A DNA stretch of 51,224 bases. Origin: Pseudoflavonifractor phocaeensis (GTDB taxonomy: Bacteria > Bacillota > Clostridia > Oscillospirales > Oscillospiraceae). Both the position numbers and the translations under genes were made by a program. Shown piece after piece: positions 25,088 to 33,487 of the stretch; within the stretch, counting starts at the first letter, position 1; every line of letters starts with the position of its first letter. The notes beneath the pieces were generated by a model. That model was not told where the DNA came from, made no database searches, and was given only the letters and a program-made list of their open reading frames with translations. Where the stretch lies: the NCBI RefSeq assembly GCF_021531815.1, contig NZ_JADYUM010000018.1:1-51224 (forward strand), read 5' to 3'.

Positions 25088-26317
25088 ATGACATCGGAAA
25101 TTTTGCTCCGGGAAGCGGAACAGCTGGCTTCCCAAGTTCTGACTGACCGGCGGGCCCTGCACCAGATACCGGGGACCGGCTTTGACATCGCGGACACCCT
25201 GGCCTACGTCAAGGCCCAGCTGACGGCCATGGGCTACCAGACCCAGGACTGCGGGCGGGCCGGCGTGGTGGCCCTGGCAGGCGGAAAACGGCCCGGCAAG
25301 GTATTTCTCCTGCGGGCGGACATGGACGCCCTGCCCATCCGGGAGGAGTCCGGCGTGGAGTTCGCCGCCCAAAACGGCCGGATGCACGCCTGCGGCCACG
25401 ACCTGCACACCGCCATGCTGCTGGGCGCCGCCCGCCTTCTCAAGGCCCATGAGGATGAGATCCTGGGCACCGTCAAGCTGATGTTCCAGCCCGCCGAGGA
25501 GATCTTCGAGGGCTCCCACGACATGATCGAAGCGGGGGTCCTGGCTGACCCGAAGGTAGACGCCGCCCTGATGATCCACGTCATGGCCGGGATGCCCTTT
25601 CCGGCGGGGACCGTCGTCGTCTCCGCCCCCGGCGTCAGCGCCCCGGCGGCGGACTACTTCACCATCACGGTCCAGGGCAAGGGCTGCCACGGCTCCATGC
25701 CCAACACGGGGGTGGACCCCCTGACCGCCGCCGCCCATATCCTCATCGCCCTCCAGGAGATCCACGCCCGGGAGCTAGCCATGGATGACCGGGTGGTGCT
25801 GACCATCGGCACCATGAACGCCGGAACCGCCGCCAACGTGATCCCCGACACCGTCTCCATGGGCGGCAGCATCCGGACCTTTGACGAGGAGACCCGGGCT
25901 TTCATCAAGGAACGTATGACAGAGATCGCCGAAGGCACCGCCAAGGCCTTCCGGGCGGAAGCGTCCGTGACCTTCGGCAGCGGCTGCCCCACCCTGGTCA
26001 ACGACCGGGACCTGTCCCAGTGCTGCGGGCGCTATATGAAGGAGCTGCTGGGACCGGGCAAAGCCTTCTCCGTGGCGGAACTCAACGCCATGGGCGGCGG
26101 CGGACAGGGCTCCAAGAGTGCCGGCTCCGAGGACTTCGCCTACGTCAGCCAGGCCGTCCCCTCCATCATGCTGGCCCTGGCCGCCGGACAGCCGGAGAAG
26201 GGCTACCGCTATCCCCAGCACCATCCCATGGTGAAATTTGACGAGAGCGTCCTCCCCGGCGGCAGCGCGGTATACGCCTGGGCAGCCCTGCGCTGGCTGG
26301 AAGAGCATCCAGACTGA
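25088..26317 (+). CDS. M20-family amidohydrolase (hippurate hydrolase / N-acyl amino acid deacylase type)
   Basis: ATG 25088 with GGAGG 9 bases upstream gives 409 residues. Metal-binding motifs of the M20D group are present: ALHQIPGTGFD at the start (usually LHxxPE), RADMDALPI, HACGHDLHTAMLLGA, the QPAEEIFEGSHDMI glutamates, and SAGSEDFAYVSQAVPS near the end. The dimerisation lid lies between about 190 and 300. Such enzymes hydrolyse N-acyl amino acids or aminoacyl conjugates. A candidate -10 (TATACT, 25015-25020) and the hairpin after dctM suggest its own transcript. The link to the TRAP substrate is only positional. Confidence 0.85.
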   Translation: MTSEILLREAEQLASQVLTDRRALHQIPGTGFDIADTLAYVKAQLTAMGYQTQDCGRAGVVALAGGKRPGKVFLLRADMDALPIREESGVEFAAQNGRMHACGHDLHTAMLLGAARLLKAHEDEILGTVKLMFQPAEEIFEGSHDMIEAGVLADPKVDAALMIHVMAGMPFPAGTVVVSAPGVSAPAADYFTITVQGKGCHGSMPNTGVDPLTAAAHILIALQEIHARELAMDDRVVLTIGTMNAGTAANVIPDTVSMGGSIRTFDEETRAFIKERMTEIAEGTAKAFRAEASVTFGSGCPTLVNDRDLSQCCGRYMKELLGPGKAFSVAELNAMGGGGQGSKSAGSEDFAYVSQAVPSIMLALAAGQPEKGYRYPQHHPMVKFDESVLPGGSAVYAWAALRWLEEHPD

Positions 26318-26417
26318 TTTTTCCCCGGACATACGACATATCCCGGACGCCGCCCGCCACCCGGCGGCGTCCGGGGCGTCCCGTTCCCCGTTCTTTTCCA
26401 AAAATCCGTTTTCGCTC

Positions 26418-26446
26418 TTGCAAAGCCCGTTTTTTTATGATATAAA
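26418..26446 (+). promoter_or_regulatory. Promoter of the T-box/pheST operon
   Basis: TTGCAA (26418-26423), exactly 17 bases, then TATAAA (26441-26446), just before the T-box leader. Confidence 0.82.
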
Positions 26447-26459
26447 TACCCTTAGTCTA

Positions 26460-26695
26460 AATGCGAAGAACGGGAAAATAGCGCGTATCAGTTTCGCAGA
26501 GAGGGGCGGTCACCGGCTGAAAGCCGCCCTGAAACCTCACCGCTTGGTTCGCCCGGGAGCGGCCCGTGAGAACGGGACGGTTTTCTCCGCCGTTATTGGA
26601 GTTCAAGTGCGTGCCCTCCGGGGCGCGAATGCGGGTGGTACCGCGGAAGGTTAGCCTTTCGTCCCAACATATCAGAAGGGACGGGAGGTTTTTTT
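26460..26695 (+). promoter_or_regulatory. T-box leader, predicted tRNA-Phe specific
   Basis: A complete T-box riboswitch. Stem I carries the AGAGAG element (about 26498-26503) with an apical GC stem. The likely specifier is TTC at 26548-26550, a Phe codon. The antiterminator has the T-box core GCGGGTGGTACCGCGGAA (26631-26648), whose TGGT pairs with the ACCA end of an A-discriminator tRNA, consistent with tRNA-Phe. The competing terminator is CCTTTCGTCCC (26655-26665) with GGGACGGGAGG (26678-26688) and a T run. The downstream pheST supports the assignment. Uncharged tRNA-Phe should switch the operon on. Confidence 0.9.
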
Positions 26696-26715
26696 CGACT
26701 CTTTTGGAGGTAAAC

Positions 26716-27831
26716 ATGATGCGTCTGATCCGTTCCGCAGCCGCAGCCGTCCTGTTGGCGGCACTGCTGGCGGGGCTGACAGCCTGTCAGTCCACCCCCG
26801 GCAGTCTTTCCCCGTCCGTACAGCCCCCCGCCGCCCAGAGCCGGGAGGAGGCCGTCCCAGGCCAAAGTCAGGAGGAAACCGCCCCAGCCCAGGCGCCTGC
26901 GCCGGAGCCGGAAGCCCCTGTCCCCCCTCCCGAGAACGTACCTTCCCAATCCCAGGCGGACCCGGAACCGGTTCCGGACCCTGAGCCCGAACCCGCCGCC
27001 CCGCCGGAAACGGAGCCCGCCGCACCTCCTGATCCCGCACCGGACCCTGTTTCACCCCCGGAACCTGTCCAGGAGCCTGAGCTGGAGCCTGTTCCGGCAG
27101 CAGAGCCTGAACCGGAGGTCCCGGTCCAGCCCGAGCTTCCCGAAGTGGAAAACCACACGCTCTATATTCTGATGTACCACCACATGGTGGAGGATGGACA
27201 GAATTACAACACCTGGACCATCACCACTAGCCGGTTCCGGGAGGACCTCCAGTGGCTCCGGGACCACGGCTACACCTGGCTGCTGCCCAGCCAGCTTGCC
27301 GCCGGAGAACCCCTGCCGGCCAAGGCGGTGCTCATCACCTTCGACGACGGCTACGCCAGCAACTACCAGCTGGCCTTCCCCATTCTCCAGGAGTTTCAGG
27401 CCAAGGCCGTCATCTCCCTGATCACCAGACATGTGGAAGACCAGGACCCCGATTTTCTTTCCTGGGATATGTGCCGGGAGATGGCCGCTTCCGGTCTGGT
27501 GGAGTTTGGTTCCCACACCTATGACTCCCACGGGGAGGCCCCGCGGGGCATCAAGCGCGCTTTCAGAGAGAGCCGTGGGGACTACGAAACCCGGATCTTC
27601 CCTGACATCCAGGCCAGCATCGACCAGATCCGGGAAAACTTGGGCACTGAGGTCCTGTTTTTCGCCTATCCCCACGGCCAGACGGAGCGCTGGGCCAGCG
27701 GTTTTCTGCGGGAGCACTTCGCCATCACCGTCACCACCCGCCACGGCCCCGCGGACCTCTCCCGCGGCCTGTATGACCTGCCCCGCCACAACATTACGGT
27801 GGAGCACCCGGTCAGCGAATTCTTAAAGTAG
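26716..27831 (+). CDS. Lipoprotein polysaccharide deacetylase (NodB domain)
   Basis: ATG 26716 with GGAGG gives 371 residues. A lipoprotein signal ends in LTAC (about residue 24). About 115 residues of Pro/Glu-rich tether follow, rich in PEPE and PAAPP repeats, and would reach through the wall. The NodB catalytic domain begins near 152 with LYILMYHHMVE, then ITFDDGYASN (metal-binding DD, about 205) and GSHTYDSH (metal His, about 266-272), and ends with FFAYPHG. It probably removes acetyl groups from a cell-wall or surface glycan. It is the first gene after the Phe T-box and reads into pheS with only a 36-base gap and no terminator, so it should be controlled by Phe-tRNA charging. Confidence 0.88.
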   Translation: MMRLIRSAAAAVLLAALLAGLTACQSTPGSLSPSVQPPAAQSREEAVPGQSQEETAPAQAPAPEPEAPVPPPENVPSQSQADPEPVPDPEPEPAAPPETEPAAPPDPAPDPVSPPEPVQEPELEPVPAAEPEPEVPVQPELPEVENHTLYILMYHHMVEDGQNYNTWTITTSRFREDLQWLRDHGYTWLLPSQLAAGEPLPAKAVLITFDDGYASNYQLAFPILQEFQAKAVISLITRHVEDQDPDFLSWDMCREMAASGLVEFGSHTYDSHGEAPRGIKRAFRESRGDYETRIFPDIQASIDQIRENLGTEVLFFAYPHGQTERWASGFLREHFAITVTTRHGPADLSRGLYDLPRHNITVEHPVSEFLK

Positions 27832-27867
27832 TGTTATTTTCTTCCAAATGAAAAAGGAGAATCAATT

Positions 27868-28893
27868 ATGAAAGAACAGTTAGCAAAGATCCGCACGGAG
27901 GCCCTGGCCGCCTTTGAAGGGGCCCAGGACTCCGCCGCGCTGGACGCCCTGCGGGTCCAGTATCTGGGCAAGAAGGGCGAGCTCACCGCTGTTTTGAAGC
28001 AGATGGGCAGGTTGTCCGCCGAGGAGCGCCCCGCCATGGGCCAGCTGGCCAACGAGGTCCGCGCCGCCCTGGAGGAGGCCATTGAGTCTGCCTCCAAGAA
28101 GCTGGAGGCCGCCGCCCTGGAGGCCAAGCTGGAGGCTGAGGCTGTGGACGTGACCATTCCCGGCGCTCCGGTGTCCATCGGCCACAAGCACCCCATGTAC
28201 AGCGCCCTGGACGAGATCAAGGACATTTTCGTGGGCATGGGCTTCACCGTTCTGGACGGCCCCGAGGTGGAGCTGGCCTACTACAATTTCGACCGCCTCA
28301 ACGCCGAGGAGGGCCATCCCTCCCGGGACTGGTCCGACACCTTCTACTTTGACGCCGACAGCCGGGTGATGCTCCGTTCCCAGACCTCCCCCATGCAGGT
28401 CCACGCCATGGAGACCATGCCCCTGCCTATCCGCATCATCGCCCCCGGCCGGGTGTACCGGAAGGACGAGGTGGACGCCACCCACTCCCCCATGTTCCAC
28501 CAGGTGGAGGGCATGGTCATCGACAAGAACGTCACCATGGCCGACCTGAAGGGCACCCTGAACGCCGTGGTGGAACAGCTGTTCGGCAAGGGTACCGTCA
28601 CCCGCTTCCGCCCCCACCACTTCCCCTTCACCGAGCCCTCCTGCGAAATGGACGTCCAGTGCCACAAGTGCGGCGGCAAGGGCTGCCCCACCTGTAAGGG
28701 CGAGGGCTGGATCGAGGTGCTGGGCGCCGGCATGATCCACCCCAAGGTGCTGGAGATGTCCGGCATCGACCCCGAGGTCTACTCCGGCTGGGCCTTCGGC
28801 ATGGGTCTGGAGCGTCTGGCCATGCGCCAGTTCAAGATCACAGACCTGCGTCTGATCTTTGAAAACGACATCCGCTTCCTGGAGCAGTTCTGA
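27868..28893 (+). CDS. pheS: Phenylalanine--tRNA ligase alpha subunit
   Basis: A 341-residue catalytic subunit of the (alpha-beta)2 synthetase that charges tRNA-Phe. The N-terminal coiled coil (about 1-95) is followed by the class II core with motif 2 (APGRVYRKDEVDATHSPMFH), the Phe-pocket sequences and motif 3 (GMGLERLAM). A Cys4 knob (CHKCGGKGCPTCKG, about 270) is the usual metal site of the Clostridia form. AAAAGGAG precedes the ATG. Confidence 0.97.
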   Translation: MKEQLAKIRTEALAAFEGAQDSAALDALRVQYLGKKGELTAVLKQMGRLSAEERPAMGQLANEVRAALEEAIESASKKLEAAALEAKLEAEAVDVTIPGAPVSIGHKHPMYSALDEIKDIFVGMGFTVLDGPEVELAYYNFDRLNAEEGHPSRDWSDTFYFDADSRVMLRSQTSPMQVHAMETMPLPIRIIAPGRVYRKDEVDATHSPMFHQVEGMVIDKNVTMADLKGTLNAVVEQLFGKGTVTRFRPHHFPFTEPSCEMDVQCHKCGGKGCPTCKGEGWIEVLGAGMIHPKVLEMSGIDPEVYSGWAFGMGLERLAMRQFKITDLRLIFENDIRFLEQF

Positions 28894-28909
28894 GGCCGCG
28901 CCCCGCATT

Positions 28910-28958
28910 TGTAGGGGCGGTGTCAACCGCCCGCAGGCGCATTATATGTGCCCCTACA
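28910..28958. repeat. Inverted-repeat element in the pheS-pheT gap
   Basis: TGTAGGGGC (28910-28918) and GCCCCTACA (28950-28958) form a perfect 9-bp inverted repeat around an inner hairpin (GCGGTGTCAACCGC). It looks like one of the short palindromic intergenic repeats seen in Oscillospiraceae genomes. Copy number cannot be judged from one window. Confidence 0.55.
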
Positions 28959-28984
28959 TCCGACATATTAAGGAGTTTTGAGAT

Positions 28985-31672
28985 ATGAATCTATCCCGTA
29001 AGTGGCTCAACGAGTTCGTCACCGTTGAGGCCAATGACAAAGAATTTGCCGAGGCTATGACCCTGTCCGGCTCCAAGGTGGAGGTCACCGAGGACCTGGG
29101 GGCTGAGATCTCCAACGTGGTGGTGGGCCAGATCCTGTCCATGGAGCGTCACCCCGATTCCGACCACATGTGGGTCTGCCAGATGGACGTGGGCAAGGAG
29201 GAGCCTGTCCAGATCGTCACCGGCGCCTGGAACATCCACGCCGGCGACCTGGTCCCCGCCGCCCTCCACAAGTCCACCCTCCCCGGCGGCAAGAAGATCG
29301 AGAAGGGCAAGCTGCGGGGCGTGCTGTCCAACGGCATGCTGTGCTCCCTCAGCGAGCTGAAGCTGGATGAGCGGGACTTCCCCTACGCCGTTATCACCGC
29401 CGCCGCCCTGCTGAACGACTACAAGCCCCTGGACAAGGACAAGCCCTCCATCCCCGCGGACGTTCAGCCCGGCCACAAGATCTACGGCCCCGTAGTGGCC
29501 GCCCAGGTGACCGCTGTGGAAAACGCCGGCGTGAACCTGTGGAAGTGCACCCTCAACGATGGCAAGAATACCGCCCAGGCGGTCACCCCTTGCCAGAATA
29601 TCCATGAGGGCGATATGGTGGCTCTGAACACCAAGACCGGCGCCATCTGCACTCTGGCCGACCTCCACGCCGATCAGAAGGAGTTCCCCCACTGCATCCC
29701 CGACGGCATCTTCATCCTCCACGAGGACGGCGTCAAGCCCGGCGACGACATCAAGCCCGTCATCGGCGCTGATGACCACGTGGTGGAGTTTGAGATCACC
29801 CCCAACCGCCCCGACTGCCTGTCCGTCATCGGTCTGGCCCGGGAGGCGGCGGCCACCTTCCACGCCGACCTGCGGCTCCACGAGCCCGTGGTCAAGGGCG
29901 GCGGCCAGGGCGACCTGATGGAGCTGCTGGACGTGGAGACCCCCGCCGCCGACCTGTGCCCCCGGTACACCGCCCGGATGGTCCGGAACGTGAAGATCGG
30001 CCCCTCCCCCAAGTGGATGCGGGAGCGGCTGCGCGCCATGGGCGTGCGCCCCATCAACAACATCGTGGACATCACCAACTACGTCATGCTGGAGTACGGC
30101 CAGCCTATGCACGCCTTTGACTACCGCTACGTAAAGGGCGGCAAGATCGTGGTCCGCCGGGCGGAAGACGGCGAGGAGCTGACCACCCTGGACGGCAACG
30201 TCCGGAAGCTGAACTCCAACATGCTGGTCATCGCCGACGACACCCGGGCCGTGGGCCTGGCGGGCATCATGGGCGGTTTAAACAGCGAGATCGTGGCTGA
30301 TACCGTGGACGTGGTCTTCGAGTCCGCCAACTTCGACGGCACCACCATCCGCAAGACCGCCCTGGCCCTGGGCATGCGCACCGAGGCCTCCGCCAAGTTT
30401 GAGAAGGGCCTGGACATTCTCAACACCCTGCCCGCCGTCAACCGTGCCTGCGAGCTGGTGGAGCTGCTGGGGGCCGGTGAGGTGCTGGACGGCGTCATCG
30501 ATATTCTCAACTATGTTCCCCAGCCCACCACCCTGAAGCTGAACCCCCAGCGGATCAACGCCCTGCTGGGCACCGACGTGGAGGCCCCCGAGATGGTCCG
30601 CATCCTGGAGAAGCTGGGCTTCGGCGTCAGCGGAGACGACGTCACCATCCCCTCCTGGCGCTCCGACGTGGTGGGCATGGCCGACCTGGCCGAGGAAGTG
30701 GCCCGGTTCCACGGCTACAACAACATCCCCTGCACCCTCCAGCGGGGCGAGACCACCCAGGGCGGCTACTCCGACGTCCAGAAGCTGGAGCGGTCTCTGG
30801 GCTCCGTCTGCCGGTCCATGGGCTATGACGAGATCATCACCTACTCCTTCATCTCCCCCACCTACTATGACAAGATCCGCTGGGACGCCGACGATCCCCG
30901 CCGGAAGTCCATGAAGATCATGAACCCTCTGGGGGAGGACACCTCCATCATGCGCACCACCGTTCTGCCCTCCATGCTGGAGATCCTGACCCGGAACTGC
31001 AACTTCCGCAACAAGTCCGCCCGCCTGTACGAGCTGGGCCGGACCTACTTCGAGCGGGAGGACGGCCTGGCCGACGAGCCCAAGGTGCTGTCCCTGGGCG
31101 CCTACGGCGGCGGCATGGACTTCTTCGCCCTGAAGGGCGCGGTGGAGGCCATCCTCAGTTCCATCCGGGCGGAGGACGTGACCTTCGAGGCTGTGACGGA
31201 CAACCCCTCCTACCACCCCGGCCGCTGCGCCCAGGTGCTGGTGGGCGGCAAGCATGTGGGCGTGTTCGGCCAGATCCACCCCCTGGTGGCCCAGAATTAC
31301 GGAGTGGATGTGGAGCTGTACTGCGCCGAGCTGTCCTTCGACGCCCTGTTCGCCGCCATGGGGGCCGCCCCCATTTACAAGCCCCTGCCCAAGTTCCCCT
31401 CTGTCACCCGGGATATCGCCGTGGTCTGCCAGGAAGCTATCACCGTGGGCGCGCTGGAGAACGCCATCCGCAAGGGGGCCAAGGGCCTGCTCAAGGAGGT
31501 CAAGCTCTTCGACATCTACCGCGGCAAGGGCGTAGAGGAAGGCAAGAAGTCCGTGGCCTTCAACCTGGTCCTCCGCGCCGACGACCGCTCCCTCACCAGC
31601 GAGGAGGCGGATGCTGATGTAAAGAGCATTCTGGAGACGCTGGAAAAAGAGTGCGGCGCCGTCCTGCGCTGA
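28985..31672 (+). CDS. pheT: Phenylalanine--tRNA ligase beta subunit, enlarged N-terminus
   Basis: An 895-residue beta subunit, compared with about 800 in most bacteria. Usual parts are present: the N-terminal start MNLSRKWLNEFV, the tRNA-binding OB region (about 40-95), B3/B4 editing (EITPNRPDCLSVIGLAREAA onward), B5 and the catalytic-like core, and the C-terminal anticodon-binding FDX domain (PKFPSVTRDIAVV to the end). The extra length lies at about 135-235, where a second OB-like stretch (VVAAQVTAVENAGVNLWKC; CQNIHEGDMVALN) mirrors the first (VVVGQILSMERHPDSDHMW; AWNIHAGDLVPAA). AGGAG precedes the ATG. It is cotranscribed with pheS. Confidence 0.95.
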   Translation: MNLSRKWLNEFVTVEANDKEFAEAMTLSGSKVEVTEDLGAEISNVVVGQILSMERHPDSDHMWVCQMDVGKEEPVQIVTGAWNIHAGDLVPAALHKSTLPGGKKIEKGKLRGVLSNGMLCSLSELKLDERDFPYAVITAAALLNDYKPLDKDKPSIPADVQPGHKIYGPVVAAQVTAVENAGVNLWKCTLNDGKNTAQAVTPCQNIHEGDMVALNTKTGAICTLADLHADQKEFPHCIPDGIFILHEDGVKPGDDIKPVIGADDHVVEFEITPNRPDCLSVIGLAREAAATFHADLRLHEPVVKGGGQGDLMELLDVETPAADLCPRYTARMVRNVKIGPSPKWMRERLRAMGVRPINNIVDITNYVMLEYGQPMHAFDYRYVKGGKIVVRRAEDGEELTTLDGNVRKLNSNMLVIADDTRAVGLAGIMGGLNSEIVADTVDVVFESANFDGTTIRKTALALGMRTEASAKFEKGLDILNTLPAVNRACELVELLGAGEVLDGVIDILNYVPQPTTLKLNPQRINALLGTDVEAPEMVRILEKLGFGVSGDDVTIPSWRSDVVGMADLAEEVARFHGYNNIPCTLQRGETTQGGYSDVQKLERSLGSVCRSMGYDEIITYSFISPTYYDKIRWDADDPRRKSMKIMNPLGEDTSIMRTTVLPSMLEILTRNCNFRNKSARLYELGRTYFEREDGLADEPKVLSLGAYGGGMDFFALKGAVEAILSSIRAEDVTFEAVTDNPSYHPGRCAQVLVGGKHVGVFGQIHPLVAQNYGVDVELYCAELSFDALFAAMGAAPIYKPLPKFPSVTRDIAVVCQEAITVGALENAIRKGAKGLLKEVKLFDIYRGKGVEEGKKSVAFNLVLRADDRSLTSEEADADVKSILETLEKECGAVLR

Positions 31673-31911
31673 ACCTCCGTTCCGCCTCCTCGGGGGCCCT
31701 GCGCAGCGGGGCGCGCGTCAGCGCGTACAATGTTTTGTGAGCAAAATATTGACGCAAAACATTGGCGCAGGCGGAATTGAGTTCCGCCGAGCATTTGAAA
31801 AGCCCTTGGGGTCCCATTTGGATGCCGGCATCCAAATGGGAGGCGGCGGATGCTGATGTAAAGAGCATTCTGGAGACGCTGGAGAAAGAGTGCGGCGCCG
31901 TCCTGCGCTGA
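31607..31911 (+). repeat. Duplicated 3' end of pheT flanking a hairpin-rich spacer
   Basis: The last 66 bases of pheT (31607-31672) occur again at 31846-31911 with one mismatch, 239 bases downstream. The spacer 31673-31845 holds several palindromes: a perfect 28-base one, CCCATTTGGATGCC with GGCATCCAAATGGG (31813-31840), an AATGTTTTG/CAAAACATT pair, and a GGCGGAA/TTCCGCC pair. The second copy has no start codon or ribosome binding site and is not a gene. Confidence 0.85.
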
Positions 31912-31941
31912 GTGCCGGAAGCAACCCAAAAATGCAATGAC

Positions 31942-31974
31942 AAAAGGCCTCGGGGATGTCCCCGAGGCCTTTTT
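31942..31974. terminator. Bidirectional terminator between pheT and the VanZ-like gene
   Basis: AAAAGGCCTCGGGG pairs perfectly with CCCCGAGGCCTTTT around a 4-base loop, with T-rich tails on both strands. It serves both convergent genes. Confidence 0.93.
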
Positions 31975-31979
31975 CCACA

Positions 31980-32954
31980 TCAAGCAGGACCTGTTTTATT
32001 GTTTTGTCCCGCCCAAACCGTCCATATCAGACATGCCAGCCACAGCGCCAGGGCCCCGAGGGCCCCCAGCGCGGCAAAGCCCAGGCCCCAGCCCGCCGCC
32101 GGGATCCCGCTCAGCACAGCCAGACCGCCGCCCAACAGGCCGCCGGCCGCCGGGCAGGCCCAGAGGGAACGTGGCAGGGATAGTCCCGCCAGCGACGCCG
32201 TCATCACAGCTCCGCAGCCCACCAGCGCGCAGCAGGCCAGATAGAGGACCTCCCGCAAAATAGGGGCCAGACCGGCCAGCAGCTCCGCCTGTCCGCCGGG
32301 GTCAAGCTCTGTAAACCCGGGAATAAACCGCTCCGCCGCCCAGGCGAAGGGAGGCAGGCCGGTCAAATCCCCCGGATAAAACGCAGCCAGCGCCGCCAAA
32401 ACGACGCACAGCGCCGCAGGGATCCAGGCCCATGACCTCTTTCGGCCCCCGGTCCGGCAGCGGTCGATCCAAAATATCACGCCCAACAGCAGCAGCGCCG
32501 CCCCAACTCCTGCCAGGTCAATGGCCACGTCCTTCAGCTGTCCGCTGCGCCCGGGCACATACCGCTGGTGGAGCTCGTCCAGTCCCGCCAGAGCGGCACA
32601 TGCCAGCAGCGTCAGGACCATTTTTAGGTTCTTCTCCCTGGCCAGCCGGGCGGCCGCGAAATAAACCAGCAGCGCCAGGACAAAATACAAAAACATATGG
32701 GCGGCTTTCCGCTCAAAATAGGACAGCAATTCCACCGCGGCGTTCTGCGTCGCCGTGTCCACCGCCCCGAAGGCCGGGGACAGGGCATCCATCAGCCGCC
32801 ACAGAAGACGGTCCGACAGGTCTCCGGACACGGCGGCCGTCTGGGCGGAGAAGCCCCAGATGACCCGGTACCAGAGGAGGGCGGGCAGCCAGGAAAAAAT
32901 AGTTCCGAGCCTTTTCATGCCGTTTCCCTGCACGCTTCCCTTCCGCCCTCTCAC
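31980..32954 (-). CDS. VanZ-like family membrane protein
   Basis: Up to 324 residues, with about eight hydrophobic segments. The first half carries the VanZ signature: a membrane-edge ERKAAHMFLYFVLALL, then LDELHQRYVPGRSGQLKDV and an Asp-containing helix. VanZ proteins are linked to low-level teicoplanin resistance; the function of most family members is unknown. The second half (about 190-324) is extra hydrophobic sequence. The first start is GTG 32954, overlapping the cdd stop (GTGA); ATG 32918 is an alternative that still precedes the first helix. It forms an operon with cdd. Confidence 0.8.
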   Translation of the reverse strand: MRGRKGSVQGNGMKRLGTIFSWLPALLWYRVIWGFSAQTAAVSGDLSDRLLWRLMDALSPAFGAVDTATQNAAVELLSYFERKAAHMFLYFVLALLVYFAAARLAREKNLKMVLTLLACAALAGLDELHQRYVPGRSGQLKDVAIDLAGVGAALLLLGVIFWIDRCRTGGRKRSWAWIPAALCVVLAALAAFYPGDLTGLPPFAWAAERFIPGFTELDPGGQAELLAGLAPILREVLYLACCALVGCGAVMTASLAGLSLPRSLWACPAAGGLLGGGLAVLSGIPAAGWGLGFAALGALGALALWLACLIWTVWAGQNNKTGPA

Positions 32955-33349
32955 CGGACCAGGGACTTGGGTCCAAAGCCGTGGGGCAGCAGGTCAGCCA
33001 GGGGGACCGTCTGAAAGTCCCCATCCCCCCGGGCGGCGATCACCCGCAGGCCGGGCGCGAACTCATAGAGCATCTGGCGGCAGGCGCCGCAGGGCCAGCA
33101 GTAGTCCTCTCCCTGTCCCGCGATGGCGATGGCCGTCCAGTCCTCCCTATGTCCCTCGCTGATAGCCTTGAGCAGGGCGGTGCGCTCGGCGCAGATGGTG
33201 GAGCCGAAGGCGGCGTTCTCCACGTTGCAGCCGGTAAACACCGTCCCATCGGCGCACAACAGAGCCGCCCCCACCGGGAATTTGGAGTAGGGCACATAAG
33301 AAAAGCGGTGCATGTCAAAGGCGCGCTTCACCAGTTCTTCGTCACTCAT
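32951..33349 (-). CDS. cdd: Cytidine deaminase
   Basis: A 132-residue homotetrameric-type enzyme that deaminates cytidine and deoxycytidine to uridine forms in pyrimidine salvage. The zinc site is complete: catalytic Glu in TICAERTAL and the two cysteines in PCGACRQ. The substrate loop FPVGAALL and GCNVENAAFG are canonical. GGAGG precedes the ATG. It is divergent from the thiamine operon. Confidence 0.96.
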   Translation of the reverse strand: MSDEELVKRAFDMHRFSYVPYSKFPVGAALLCADGTVFTGCNVENAAFGSTICAERTALLKAISEGHREDWTAIAIAGQGEDYCWPCGACRQMLYEFAPGLRVIAARGDGDFQTVPLADLLPHGFGPKSLVR

Positions 33350-33381
33350 GAGAAATCCTCCTTACTTGGACCGTTTTCTTT

Positions 33382-33433
33382 AGCATAGCGCATGAGAAAA
33401 AAACTTGCAATCTTCTTTTATCCGGATTATAAT
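33382..33433. promoter_or_regulatory. Divergent promoters sharing one -35 hexamer (cdd and thiamine operon)
   Basis: TTGCAA at 33405-33410 is its own reverse complement. Rightward, 17 bases separate it from TATAAT (33428-33433), which serves the thiamine operon. Leftward, 17 bases separate it from TATGCT on the minus strand (33382-33387), which serves cdd. Both are good promoters, but they would compete for the same hexamer. Confidence 0.75.
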
Positions 33434-33487
33434 AATGCCTGCTGAACAAGCCTCAAGCTGCGGCGCCTCAGGGCGGCGCGGCACAAC

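Noticed and set aside
27880-31279. Long minus-strand frames opposite pheS and pheT
   Set aside because: Antisense frames without ribosome binding sites, rich in Gly/Val/His/Leu, with no family resemblance.
31846-31911. Second pheT-like stretch as a gene fragment
   Set aside because: It is only a 66-base copy of the gene end with no start or ribosome binding site, so it is listed as a repeat.
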